Source: Variovorax boronicumulans NBRC 103145 (GTDB lineage Bacteria; Pseudomonadota; Gammaproteobacteria; Burkholderiales; Burkholderiaceae_C). From it: 33,595 nucleotides of DNA. This document shows positions 6,850-14,126 of this stretch, piece by piece. A program made the position numbers and the translations under genes. The notes below the pieces were generated by a model. The model worked only from the letters and a program-made list of their open reading frames with translations. It did not search any database and was not told the origin of the DNA. The DNA is taken from contig NZ_BCUS01000069.1 of NCBI RefSeq assembly GCF_001591345.1, positions 1-33,595 of the forward strand, written 5' to 3'. Every line of letters starts with the position of its first letter. The first letter of the stretch is position 1.

Positions 6850-8553
6850 ATGCTCAAGCAACCTCAAGCCAAATACCGCGCATTCGCCCCGATCGGTCTC
6901 AAGGACCGCACCTGGCCCGATGCCGTGCTGACCAAGGCCCCGATCTGGCTGTCGACGGACCTGCGCGATGGCAACCAGGCCTTGGTCGAACCCATGGACA
7001 TCGCGCGCAAGATGCGCATGTTCGAAACCCTCGTGGCCATCGGCTTCAAGGAAATCGAAGTCGGCTTTCCCTCGGCGTCGCAGGTCGAATTCGACTTCGT
7101 GCGCAAGCTCATCGAAGAAGACCGCATTCCCGACGACGTGACGATCCAGGTGCTCACGCAGGCGCGCGACCACCTCATCGAACGCACCTTCGAAGCCTTG
7201 CAAGGTGCACCGCGCGCCATCGTCCACCTCTACAACGCGGTGGCCCCGGTGATGCGCCGCGTGGTGCTCGGTATGGACGAAGACCAGATCGTCGAACTCG
7301 CGAGCAGCCACGCCCGCATGTTCAACGACTTCGCCGCAAAGCAGCCGAACACGAAGTGGACCTTCCAGTACTCGCCCGAAATGTTCTCGGGCACCGACGT
7401 GGTCTTCTCCAAGCGCGTGGTCGATGCGGTCACCGAAGTCTGGGCACCGACGCCCGAGCGCAAGTGCATCGTCAACCTGCCCACCACGGTGGAGCATTCC
7501 ACGCCGAACATCTTCGCGGACATGATCGAGTGGATGCACCGCAACCTCGCGCGCCGTGACTCGATCGTGCTGTGCGTGCATCCGCACAACGACCGCGGTA
7601 CCGGCACCGCAGCCGGCGAACTGGCCTTGATGGCCGGTGCCGAACGCATCGAAGGCTGCCTCTTTGGCAACGGCGAACGCACCGGCAACCTCGACCTCGT
7701 GAATGTCGCGCTCAACCTCTACACGCAAGGCGTTTCGCCCGAACTCGACTTCTCGAACATCGACGAGATCCGCGCCACGGTCGAGCACTGCAACCAGATT
7801 CCCGTACACCCGCGCCATCCGTACGTCGGCGACCTCGTCTACACCTCGTTCTCGGGCTCGCACCAGGACGCGATCAAGAAGGCGTTCGCCGCGCGCAAGG
7901 GCGGCGACATCTGGGACATCCCGTACCTCCCCATCGACCCGAAGGACGTAGGCCGCAGCTACGAGGCCGTGATCCGCGTGAACAGCCAGTCGGGCAAGGG
8001 CGGCATGGCCTACCTGCTCGAGAGCGAGTACGGCCTCGAGATGCCGCGGCGCCTGCAGATGGAATTCATGCAGGTCGTGCAGCGCGTGATGGACGTGGGC
8101 GGCAAAGAGCTCACTGCCGCCGACCTCTGGCAGATCTTCGTGAACGAATACGGCATCGAGACCGCCAAGGCCTTGCAACACCGCGTGATCCAGGAAGAAG
8201 GCGAGGGCGCCGAGGCCACGGTGGTACTGCGCGGCGACCTGCCGTGGGACGGTGAAACGCGCGCCATCGAAGGACGTGGCAACGGCCCGATCGACGCCTT
8301 CACGCAGGCACTGAGCCAGGCCACCGGCCACACGGTGCGCGTCATGGACTATCACCAGCACGCAATCGGCGCGGGCGCCGACGCCAAGTCGGTGGCCTAC
8401 CTCGAGCTGCGCGTGGACGAGTCGCAGACCCTGTTCGGCGTCGGCATCGACGCGAACGTGATCTCGGCCTCGCTGAAGGCGATCGTGTCGGGGGTGCAGC
8501 GGGCCAGGGGCCGGGGCGCGCGCAGCGCACAATCGGTGGCTGAAGTCGCCTGA
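6850..8553 (+). CDS. leuA: 2-isopropylmalate synthase, long (LeuA2) class
   Basis: It condenses acetyl-CoA with 2-oxoisovalerate, the committed step of leucine synthesis. The 567-residue protein is of the long class known from actinobacteria and some proteobacteria, with the N-terminal WPD...TKAPIWLSTDLRDGNQ segment. The TIM-barrel has R39-D40 (LRDGNQ) and the metal ligands H244 and H246 in HPHNDRG. The C-terminal domain (about 440-560) is the LeuA dimer/regulatory domain that binds leucine in this family. The ATG at 6850 is chosen over an earlier in-frame TTG at 6820 because it has an AGAGAAA purine run before it and fits the family N-terminus. It is controlled by the leader at 6693-6808. 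A second synthase of the other class follows 53 bases after its stop. Confidence 0.94.
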   Translation: MLKQPQAKYRAFAPIGLKDRTWPDAVLTKAPIWLSTDLRDGNQALVEPMDIARKMRMFETLVAIGFKEIEVGFPSASQVEFDFVRKLIEEDRIPDDVTIQVLTQARDHLIERTFEALQGAPRAIVHLYNAVAPVMRRVVLGMDEDQIVELASSHARMFNDFAAKQPNTKWTFQYSPEMFSGTDVVFSKRVVDAVTEVWAPTPERKCIVNLPTTVEHSTPNIFADMIEWMHRNLARRDSIVLCVHPHNDRGTGTAAGELALMAGAERIEGCLFGNGERTGNLDLVNVALNLYTQGVSPELDFSNIDEIRATVEHCNQIPVHPRHPYVGDLVYTSFSGSHQDAIKKAFAARKGGDIWDIPYLPIDPKDVGRSYEAVIRVNSQSGKGGMAYLLESEYGLEMPRRLQMEFMQVVQRVMDVGGKELTAADLWQIFVNEYGIETAKALQHRVIQEEGEGAEATVVLRGDLPWDGETRAIEGRGNGPIDAFTQALSQATGHTVRVMDYHQHAIGAGADAKSVAYLELRVDESQTLFGVGIDANVISASLKAIVSGVQRARGRGARSAQSVAEVA

Positions 8554-8606
8554 CGCACCGGCACCAGCCGCACGCGCAAGGTGGGAACGAACCAAGGAGA
8601 TCCACG

Positions 8607-10145
8607 ATGACCGACCAACTCATTATTTTCGACACCACCTTGCGCGACGGCGAGCAGTCGCCCGGCGCCTCGATGACGCGCGACGAAAAATTGCGTATCG
8701 CCAAGCTGCTGGAGCGCCTCAAGGTCGACGTCATCGAAGCCGGCTTTCCGGCCAGTTCGAACGGCGACTTCGAGGCCGTGAAGGCCATTGCCAACGCGAT
8801 CAAGGACTCGACGGTGTGCGGCCTGTCGCGTGCCAACGACCGCGACATTGCGCGCGCAGCCGAGGCCCTGAAGGGCGCGGCGCGCGGGCGCATCCACACC
8901 TTCATCGCGACCTCGCCGCTGCACATGGAAAAGAAGCTGCGCATGTCGCCCGACGAGGTGCATGAGCAGGCCAAGCTGGCCGTGCGCTTCGCGCGCAACC
9001 AGATCGCCGACGTCGAGTTCAGCCCCGAAGACGGCTACCGCAGCGACCCCGACTTTCTGTGCCGCGTGCTCGAAACCGTGATCAACGAGGGCGCGACCAC
9101 CATCAACGTGCCCGACACCGTCGGCTACGCCATCCCCGAGCTGTACGGCAATTTCATCAAGATGCTGCGCGAGCGCATTCCCAACAGCGACAAGGCGATC
9201 TGGTCGGTGCATTGCCACAACGACCTGGGCATGGCCGTGGCGAACTCGCTGGCCGGTGTGAAGATCGGCGGCGCGCGCCAGGTCGAGTGCACGATCAACG
9301 GCCTGGGCGAGCGCGCGGGCAACTGTTCGCTCGAAGAAGTGGTCATGGCCGTGAAGACGCGCAGGGACTACTTCGGTCTCGATCTGAACATCGACACCCA
9401 GCACATCGTGGCCGCCAGCCGCATGGTCAGCCAGACCACCGGCTTCGTGGTGCAGCCCAACAAGGCCGTGGTGGGCGCCAACGCGTTCGCACACGCCTCG
9501 GGCATCCACCAGGACGGCGTGCTCAAGGCGCGCGACACCTACGAGATCATGCGCGCCGAAGACGTGGGCTGGACCGCCAACAAGATCGTGCTGGGCAAGC
9601 TCAGCGGTCGCAACGCCTTCAAGCAGCGCCTGCAGGACCTGGGCGTGACGATGGAAAGCGAAACCGAGGTCAACGCCGCGTTCGCGCGTTTCAAGGAGCT
9701 GGCCGACCGCAAGTCCGAAATTTTCGACGAGGACATCTTGGCACTGGTCAGCGCGGAAGAGCTGTCGCACGTTGGTGAACAGTTTGCTTTCGTTTCTCTC
9801 TCCCAGCACAGCGAAACCGGCGAGCGGCCCCAGGCCAAGATCGTGTTCACGATCCAGGGCAAGGAAGTCACCAGCGAATCCGACGGCAACGGGCCGGTCG
9901 ATGCGTCCCTCAAGGCCATCGAGGCCCATGTCAAGAGCGGCGCCGAGATGGTTCTTTACTCTGTAAACGCCATCAGCGGCTCGACGGAAAGCCAGGGAGA
10001 GGTTACAGTCCGGTTACAAAACGCAGGGCGGGTGGTCAACGGTGTGGGTGCAGACCCCGACATCGTGGTCGCTTCGGCAAAGGCTTATTTGAGTGCGCTC
10101 AACAAGTTACAGAGCCAAGCTGAGAGAGTGGCGGCACAAGGTTAG
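8607..10145 (+). CDS. leuA: 2-isopropylmalate synthase, short (LeuA1) class
   Basis: It catalyses the same reaction as the gene before it, but belongs to the roughly 510-residue class typical of Escherichia coli LeuA. The protein is 512 residues. It begins DTTLRDGEQSPG with catalytic R13 and D14, and has metal ligands H202 and H204 in HCHNDLG. The motif NGLGERAGN follows, then a C-terminal allosteric domain from about residue 395. AAGGAG lies well placed before the ATG. The gap to the upstream synthase is 53 bases with no terminator, so both are likely on one message under the leucine attenuator. It could instead act on a related 2-oxo acid (citramalate or homocitrate-type chemistry); the leucine context makes isopropylmalate more likely. 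Confidence 0.93.
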   Translation: MTDQLIIFDTTLRDGEQSPGASMTRDEKLRIAKLLERLKVDVIEAGFPASSNGDFEAVKAIANAIKDSTVCGLSRANDRDIARAAEALKGAARGRIHTFIATSPLHMEKKLRMSPDEVHEQAKLAVRFARNQIADVEFSPEDGYRSDPDFLCRVLETVINEGATTINVPDTVGYAIPELYGNFIKMLRERIPNSDKAIWSVHCHNDLGMAVANSLAGVKIGGARQVECTINGLGERAGNCSLEEVVMAVKTRRDYFGLDLNIDTQHIVAASRMVSQTTGFVVQPNKAVVGANAFAHASGIHQDGVLKARDTYEIMRAEDVGWTANKIVLGKLSGRNAFKQRLQDLGVTMESETEVNAAFARFKELADRKSEIFDEDILALVSAEELSHVGEQFAFVSLSQHSETGERPQAKIVFTIQGKEVTSESDGNGPVDASLKAIEAHVKSGAEMVLYSVNAISGSTESQGEVTVRLQNAGRVVNGVGADPDIVVASAKAYLSALNKLQSQAERVAAQG

Positions 10146-10199
10146 GTTTTGAGGCGTTCCTTGGTATTCGAATGAAGAAGGGGATGCAAGTAACTGATA

Positions 10200-10228
10200 T
10201 TGCGTGCCTTTTTTGATTTCGATACACT
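10200..10228 (+). promoter_or_regulatory. Candidate promoter of the D,D-endopeptidase gene
   Basis: TTGCGT at 10200-10205 and TACACT at 10223-10228 are 17 bases apart, inside an A/T-rich patch that stands out in this GC-rich DNA. The gene starts 35 bases further on. The -35 match is weak (3 of 6), the -10 fair (4 of 6). Confidence 0.4.
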
Positions 10229-10262
10229 GCGGTCCTCGTTTGTTGCCGCTGGAGATTTATTG

Positions 10263-11429
10263 ATGCCTGAAACCCGTCTACGTCGAGTTTCCATCCAGCG
10301 GTTCCTACCCGCCTTCAAGTTCCTCGCCGTGGCGCTGTGCGCCTCGGCGTTTTTGCTGCCTGGCGCCCAGGCTGCGAAGAAGGAAAAACCCGCTGCCGCC
10401 AAGTCCGCCGTCGCCAAGAAGGCGAAGGCCCCCGCAGAAACGAAGCAGCGCAATGCGTCTGCTTCCAAGGTGGCACGGGGCGGTCGCGCTGAGCAGGCCG
10501 ACAAGGTCGTGCGCGGCGGCCGCAACGTCGTGGCCACCATCCACAAGAAGAACGGCAAGACGGTCGTCGCCGTGCAGCGCCGCTCGGTGGTGCGCGTCGA
10601 GACGCCAGCCCGCCAGTCCTTTGGCCAGATGGCCGGCCTGCACAGCACCGACGACGCGCTCGATCTGAAGTCGAGCGTCGCCCTGGTGATCGACCAGGAC
10701 ACCCACGAAGTGCTGTTCAGCAAGAACGACCACGCCGTGCTGCCGATCGCTTCGCTCACCAAGCTCATGACCGGCCTGCTGATCAGCGAGGCCCACCTGC
10801 CGAACGACGAGCTCATCACCATCACGCAAGACGACGTCGACACCGAAAAGGGCAGCCGTTCGCGCCTGACCGTCGGCACCACGCTGTCGCGCGGCGAGCT
10901 GCTGCACCTGGCGCTGATGTCCAGCGAGAACCGTGCCGCGCACGCACTGGGCCGCACCTACCCGGGCGGTCTCACGACCTTCGTGAGCATCATGAACGCC
11001 AAGGCCCGCATGCTCGGCATGAAGGACACGCGCTACGTGGAGCCCACCGGCCTGTCCAGCCGCAACCAGTCGAGCGCACAAGACCTGGCGCTGCTGGTCA
11101 ACGCGGCCTATTCGGACGCCACGGTGCGTTCGCTGTCCACGTCGCCGGAATACCAGGTCGAAGTCGGCAACCGCGTGCTGCAGTTCAACACCACCAACCG
11201 CCTCGTGAAGAGCCCTGAGTGGGACATCGGCCTGCAGAAGACCGGCTACATCTCCGAAGCCGGCCAGTGCCTCGTGATGCAGGCCAAGGTGGCCGGGCGC
11301 AAGCTGATCATGGTGTTCCTGGATTCGGCCGGCAAGTTCAGCCGCATCGCCGACGCCGAGCGGGTTCGCCGCTGGGTCGAGGCCACGCACGCCGTGTCGG
11401 GTCCGCGCGGCTTCCAGGTTGCCGGCTGA
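10263..11429 (+). CDS. pbpG: D-alanyl-D-alanine endopeptidase (PBP7-like)
   Basis: It is a periplasmic low-molecular-weight penicillin-binding protein that cuts or trims peptidoglycan crosslinks. The 388-residue protein has an Arg-rich n-region and hydrophobic core, with likely signal peptidase cleavage after AQA at residue 37. A Lys/Ala-rich positively charged linker (about 38-125) follows, longer than in Escherichia coli PBP7. The S11 peptidase domain has the three catalytic motifs: S164-L-T-K167, S221-E-N223 and K326-T-G328. The ATG at 10263 is chosen because GGAGA precedes it and the signal peptide begins there. It stands alone between leuA and a convergent IclR gene. A D,D-carboxypeptidase activity is also possible. 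Confidence 0.92.
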   Translation: MPETRLRRVSIQRFLPAFKFLAVALCASAFLLPGAQAAKKEKPAAAKSAVAKKAKAPAETKQRNASASKVARGGRAEQADKVVRGGRNVVATIHKKNGKTVVAVQRRSVVRVETPARQSFGQMAGLHSTDDALDLKSSVALVIDQDTHEVLFSKNDHAVLPIASLTKLMTGLLISEAHLPNDELITITQDDVDTEKGSRSRLTVGTTLSRGELLHLALMSSENRAAHALGRTYPGGLTTFVSIMNAKARMLGMKDTRYVEPTGLSSRNQSSAQDLALLVNAAYSDATVRSLSTSPEYQVEVGNRVLQFNTTNRLVKSPEWDIGLQKTGYISEAGQCLVMQAKVAGRKLIMVFLDSAGKFSRIADAERVRRWVEATHAVSGPRGFQVAG

Positions 11430-11523
11430 GATCGGTTGAGCAGGGAGGTCGTTAGCGGCCTGCCTGCTGCCCTCGTGGAGGGCTTACCGGCCGGCTCGCT
11501 GGGAAGAAAAAGAGTCGAAAGCA

Positions 11524-11545
11524 AACGGGCGCTCAGGCGCCCGTT
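11524..11545 (-). terminator. Terminator overlapping the IclR stop codon
   Basis: AACGGGCGC at 11524-11532 and GCGCCCGTT at 11537-11545 form a perfect 9-bp stem with a 4-base loop that includes the IclR stop codon. Read on the minus strand a TTTGCTTT-like tract follows, so it most likely ends the aat-bpt-iclR message. The rest of 11430-11532 holds another 6-bp hairpin (11469-11483) without a T run. Confidence 0.65.
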
Positions 11546-12357
11546 GTCACGTTCGCGCCCGACGCAGGCGTTGCGGCCACGCCGTCCTTGAAGCCCAGCG
11601 CGCCCGAGATTTCGTTGGCGGTCGCCTGCAGCTTGGGCAGCCAGCCTTCATCGAGGCGATCGGCCGGGGCCGAGATCGACAGGCCCGCCACCAGCTTGCC
11701 CTGGTCGTCGTAGATGCCGGCGGCCATGCATCGCACGCCCAGTTCCAGTTCTTCGTTGTCGCGGGCGATGCCGTACTGGCGCGCCTTCGACAGCTCGCGC
11801 TCGAGCGCGGGCAGCTGGGTGATGCTGTTGCGGGTGTGGCCGGCCAGGCCGGTGCGCGTGGCGTAGCTGCGCACGCGCTGCGGATCGTCGGCGGCCAGGA
11901 ACAGCTTGCCGGTCGAGGTCAGGTGCAGGGCGGCACGGCCGCCGATGGCGCGCACCACCTGCATGCCCGAACGTTCGCTGTAGGCGCGCTCGATGTACAC
12001 GATCTCGTCGCCCTGGCGCATGCTGAGGTTGACCGGCTGCTGCGTGAGCTTGTGCAGCTCGCGCATCGGCCCCAGGGCCGCGTCGCGCACGTTCAGCCGG
12101 CCCTTGACCAGGTTGCCCAGCTCCAGCAGGCGCATGCCGAGGCGGTAGCTGCCGGCTTCGGGGCGGTCGACGAAGCGGCCGACCGCGAGGTCATTGAGGA
12201 TGCGGTGCGTGGTCGACGGGTGAAGCCCCGTCTTTTCGCTGATTTCCTTCAGCGAGATCGCTTCTTCGCGCGAGGCCAGGACGTCGATCAGCGAGAACAT
12301 GCGCTCGATGACCTGGATGACGGGAGTGGCGGGAACGTCGGATAGGTTTTTTCTCAT
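11533..12357 (-). CDS. IclR family transcriptional regulator
   Basis: A 274-residue DNA-binding protein. It has an N-terminal winged helix-turn-helix (about residues 12-75; ISLKEISEKTGLHPSTTHRI is the recognition region) and a C-terminal IclR effector domain (about 90-255; GLAGHTRNSIT and LELGVRCMAAGIYDD segments, with the GLSISAP strand). The last 20 residues are Ala/Gly-rich. It starts 30 bases after bpt on the same strand and may be transcribed with aat and bpt. The effector and targets cannot be read from the sequence; no catabolic operon lies beside it. Confidence 0.92.
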   Translation of the reverse strand: MRKNLSDVPATPVIQVIERMFSLIDVLASREEAISLKEISEKTGLHPSTTHRILNDLAVGRFVDRPEAGSYRLGMRLLELGNLVKGRLNVRDAALGPMRELHKLTQQPVNLSMRQGDEIVYIERAYSERSGMQVVRAIGGRAALHLTSTGKLFLAADDPQRVRSYATRTGLAGHTRNSITQLPALERELSKARQYGIARDNEELELGVRCMAAGIYDDQGKLVAGLSISAPADRLDEGWLPKLQATANEISGALGFKDGVAATPASGANVTTGA

Positions 12358-12387
12358 GGCGCAATGCGGTGATGACCGTGCGCCATT

Positions 12388-13137
12388 TTACCTTGTGAAA
12401 TCGCTCGGTGCCTGCCAGTGGCCGTCCACCAACACTTCGTGCGGGGAAAAGCGGGCCTTGTAGTGCATCTTGGGGCTGCGCTCGATCCAGTAGCCCAGGT
12501 AGACGTGCGGCAGCCCCAGCTTGCGGGCCTGCTCGATCTGCCACAGCACGCTGTAGGTGCCGTAGCCGGCGCCGTCCTCAGGCTCGTAGAAGGTGTAGAC
12601 GGCCGAGATGCCGTCGCTGAGCACGTCGAGGATCGACACCATCTTCAGTGCGCCGGGGCTGCCGTCGGGCAGGGTTTCGCGGAACTCGACCAGCCGCGAG
12701 TTGACGCGGCTTTGCAGCAGGAACTGGGTGTACTGGTCGATGCTGTCGTGGTCCATGCCGCCGCCCGAGTGGCGGCCGGTCTGGTAGCGCAGGTAGAGCT
12801 GGTAGTGCTCGGGCACGAAGCACAGCTTGAGCACGCGCGCCTGCAGGTCGGCGTGCTGTTTGGCGGTGCGGCGCTGGCTGCGGTTCGGCTTGAAGCTGTG
12901 CGCCAGCACGCGCAGCGGGATGCAGGCGCGGCACCCGTCGCAATAGGGCCGGTAGGTGAACATGCCGCTGCGCCGGAAGCCGCTGAGCACCAGGTCGGAG
13001 TAGGCGTCGTTGTGGATCAGATGGCTGGGCGTGGCCACCTGCGAGCGGGCCTGGCGATCCGGCAGGTAGCTGCAGGGATAGGGCGCCGTCGCGTAGAACT
13101 GCAGCGTGTGAAGCGGAAGATCCTTGAGGTGCGTCAC
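12388..13137 (-). CDS. bpt: Aspartate/glutamate leucyltransferase (Bpt)
   Basis: It transfers leucine from leucyl-tRNA to proteins with N-terminal Asp or Glu, marking them for ClpS/ClpAP degradation in the N-degron pathway. The 249-residue protein matches the ATE1-like family. The N-terminal domain has Cys22 (YPCSYLPDRQARSQ) and a Cys66-x2-Cys69-x2-Cys72 cluster (YCDGCRACIPLRV). The C-terminal GNAT-like domain has YTFYEPE and LGYWIERSPKMHYKARF. The start is GTG at 13135-13137, six bases after the aat stop, with no Shine-Dalgarno sequence, so it is probably translated by coupling to aat. The start lies in a run of CGTCA repeats, noted separately. Its neighbour aat encodes the other leucyl-transferase of the same pathway. 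Confidence 0.95.
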   Translation of the reverse strand: MTHLKDLPLHTLQFYATAPYPCSYLPDRQARSQVATPSHLIHNDAYSDLVLSGFRRSGMFTYRPYCDGCRACIPLRVLAHSFKPNRSQRRTAKQHADLQARVLKLCFVPEHYQLYLRYQTGRHSGGGMDHDSIDQYTQFLLQSRVNSRLVEFRETLPDGSPGALKMVSILDVLSDGISAVYTFYEPEDGAGYGTYSVLWQIEQARKLGLPHVYLGYWIERSPKMHYKARFSPHEVLVDGHWQAPSDFTR

Positions 13138-13150
13138 GTCACGTCACGTC
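13132..13150. repeat. Tandem CGTCA repeat at the aat/bpt junction
   Basis: The 5-base unit CGTCA occurs three full times plus four bases, covering the aat TGA stop (13144-13146) and the bpt GTG start (13135-13137). Gain or loss of a unit would change the stop-to-start spacing and could bring other GTG triplets into play. Confidence 0.7.
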
Positions 13151-13899
13151 GAAAGAGGAGGTCGCTCGGAAAGGAGTTCGGACCAGTATACGGGGTCGAA
13201 TTGCCACTGCGGGCCCTCCTGTTTTCGGGCCTGGGCCACGTGCGCGACGAAGCGCGCGCGCGGCATTTCGCGGGCGCCGAGGCTGGCCAGGTGCGCGGTG
13301 TTCTGCTGGCAGTCGATCATCGCGATGCCGGCGCGCCGGCACAGCGCGACCAGGCCGGCCAGCGCAATCTTCGAGGCGTCCGGCCGGCGCGTGAACATCG
13401 ATTCGCCGAATACGGCCCGGCCCAGCGCCACGCAGTAGAGTCCGCCCGCCAACTCGCCGTCGATCCAGGTTTCCACGCTGTGTGCGTGCCCGGCGCGGTG
13501 CAATTGCGTATAGGCCTTGACCATGTCCGGCACGATCCAGGTGCCCGACTGGCCGGCGCGCGCCGACTGCGAACAGGCCTGGATCACCGTTCCAAAATCG
13601 TGATCGACGCGCAGCTCGCAGCCGGGCGTCGCGGCAAAACGGCTCAGGGTCTTGCGCAGAGAGCGATGCAGCCGGAAGTCGTTCACCCGCAGCACCATGC
13701 GCGGGTCGGGGCTCCACCACAGGATCGGCTGGTCGTCGCTGAACCAGGGGAAGACGCAGCGGCTGTAGGCCTGCATGAGAGTATCGACATCGAGCGAGCC
13801 ACCGGCCGCCAGCAGGCCGGGCACGGGGTCCCGTTCGTCCCACGCCGAAGCGGGGTCGGGCAGTGCATCTCCGGGTTCGAGCCAAGGCAGTTGTCGCAT
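13144..13899 (-). CDS. aat: Leucyl/phenylalanyl-tRNA--protein transferase
   Basis: It adds leucine or phenylalanine from aminoacyl-tRNA to proteins with N-terminal Lys or Arg, making them substrates for ClpS/ClpAP. The 251-residue protein carries the family hallmarks: the N-terminal DPVPGLLAAGGSLD, FPWFSDDQPILWWSPDPR, then GTWI...MVKAY, GHAHSVETW and GESMFTRRPDASK, and DCQQNTAHLASLGAREM near the C-terminus. The ATG at 13897-13899 is chosen because the family begins close to LPWL; the frame is open further upstream but that part is unlike the family. It is the first gene of the aat-bpt unit and is divergent from the Mo-hydroxylase gene. The 227-base gap (13900-14126) holds both promoters, which I could not place. 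Confidence 0.95.
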   Translation of the reverse strand: MRQLPWLEPGDALPDPASAWDERDPVPGLLAAGGSLDVDTLMQAYSRCVFPWFSDDQPILWWSPDPRMVLRVNDFRLHRSLRKTLSRFAATPGCELRVDHDFGTVIQACSQSARAGQSGTWIVPDMVKAYTQLHRAGHAHSVETWIDGELAGGLYCVALGRAVFGESMFTRRPDASKIALAGLVALCRRAGIAMIDCQQNTAHLASLGAREMPRARFVAHVAQARKQEGPQWQFDPVYWSELLSERPPLST

Positions 13900-14126
13900 G
13901 GATGCAGGTATACACGGCTTCTCGAAAACGCAAGCCAGTTGAGGGAAAATCCCGCTCACACGGGAACAGTCCACAAGGCTGCGGCCCTGGTGCCACCGCC
14001 GATGGCACGCGAGACAACCCCACAAGACCCGTCGAAAAACCTATAGTGCACAGCTTGCTTTCGCAGTACCACAGCGGATCCGGCAGGCATGTGCAGGGCG
14101 CCGGGGATCAGCACAAGAGGACCACG

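Noticed and set aside
6769..8595. Open frame of about 600 codons antisense to the first leuA
   Set aside because: It is a shadow of a conserved synthase gene and covers the attenuator terminator.
11469..11483. Perfect hairpin GCCCTC-GTG-GAGGGC after the endopeptidase gene
   Set aside because: The stem is only 6 bp and no T run follows on either strand, so I do not call it a terminator.
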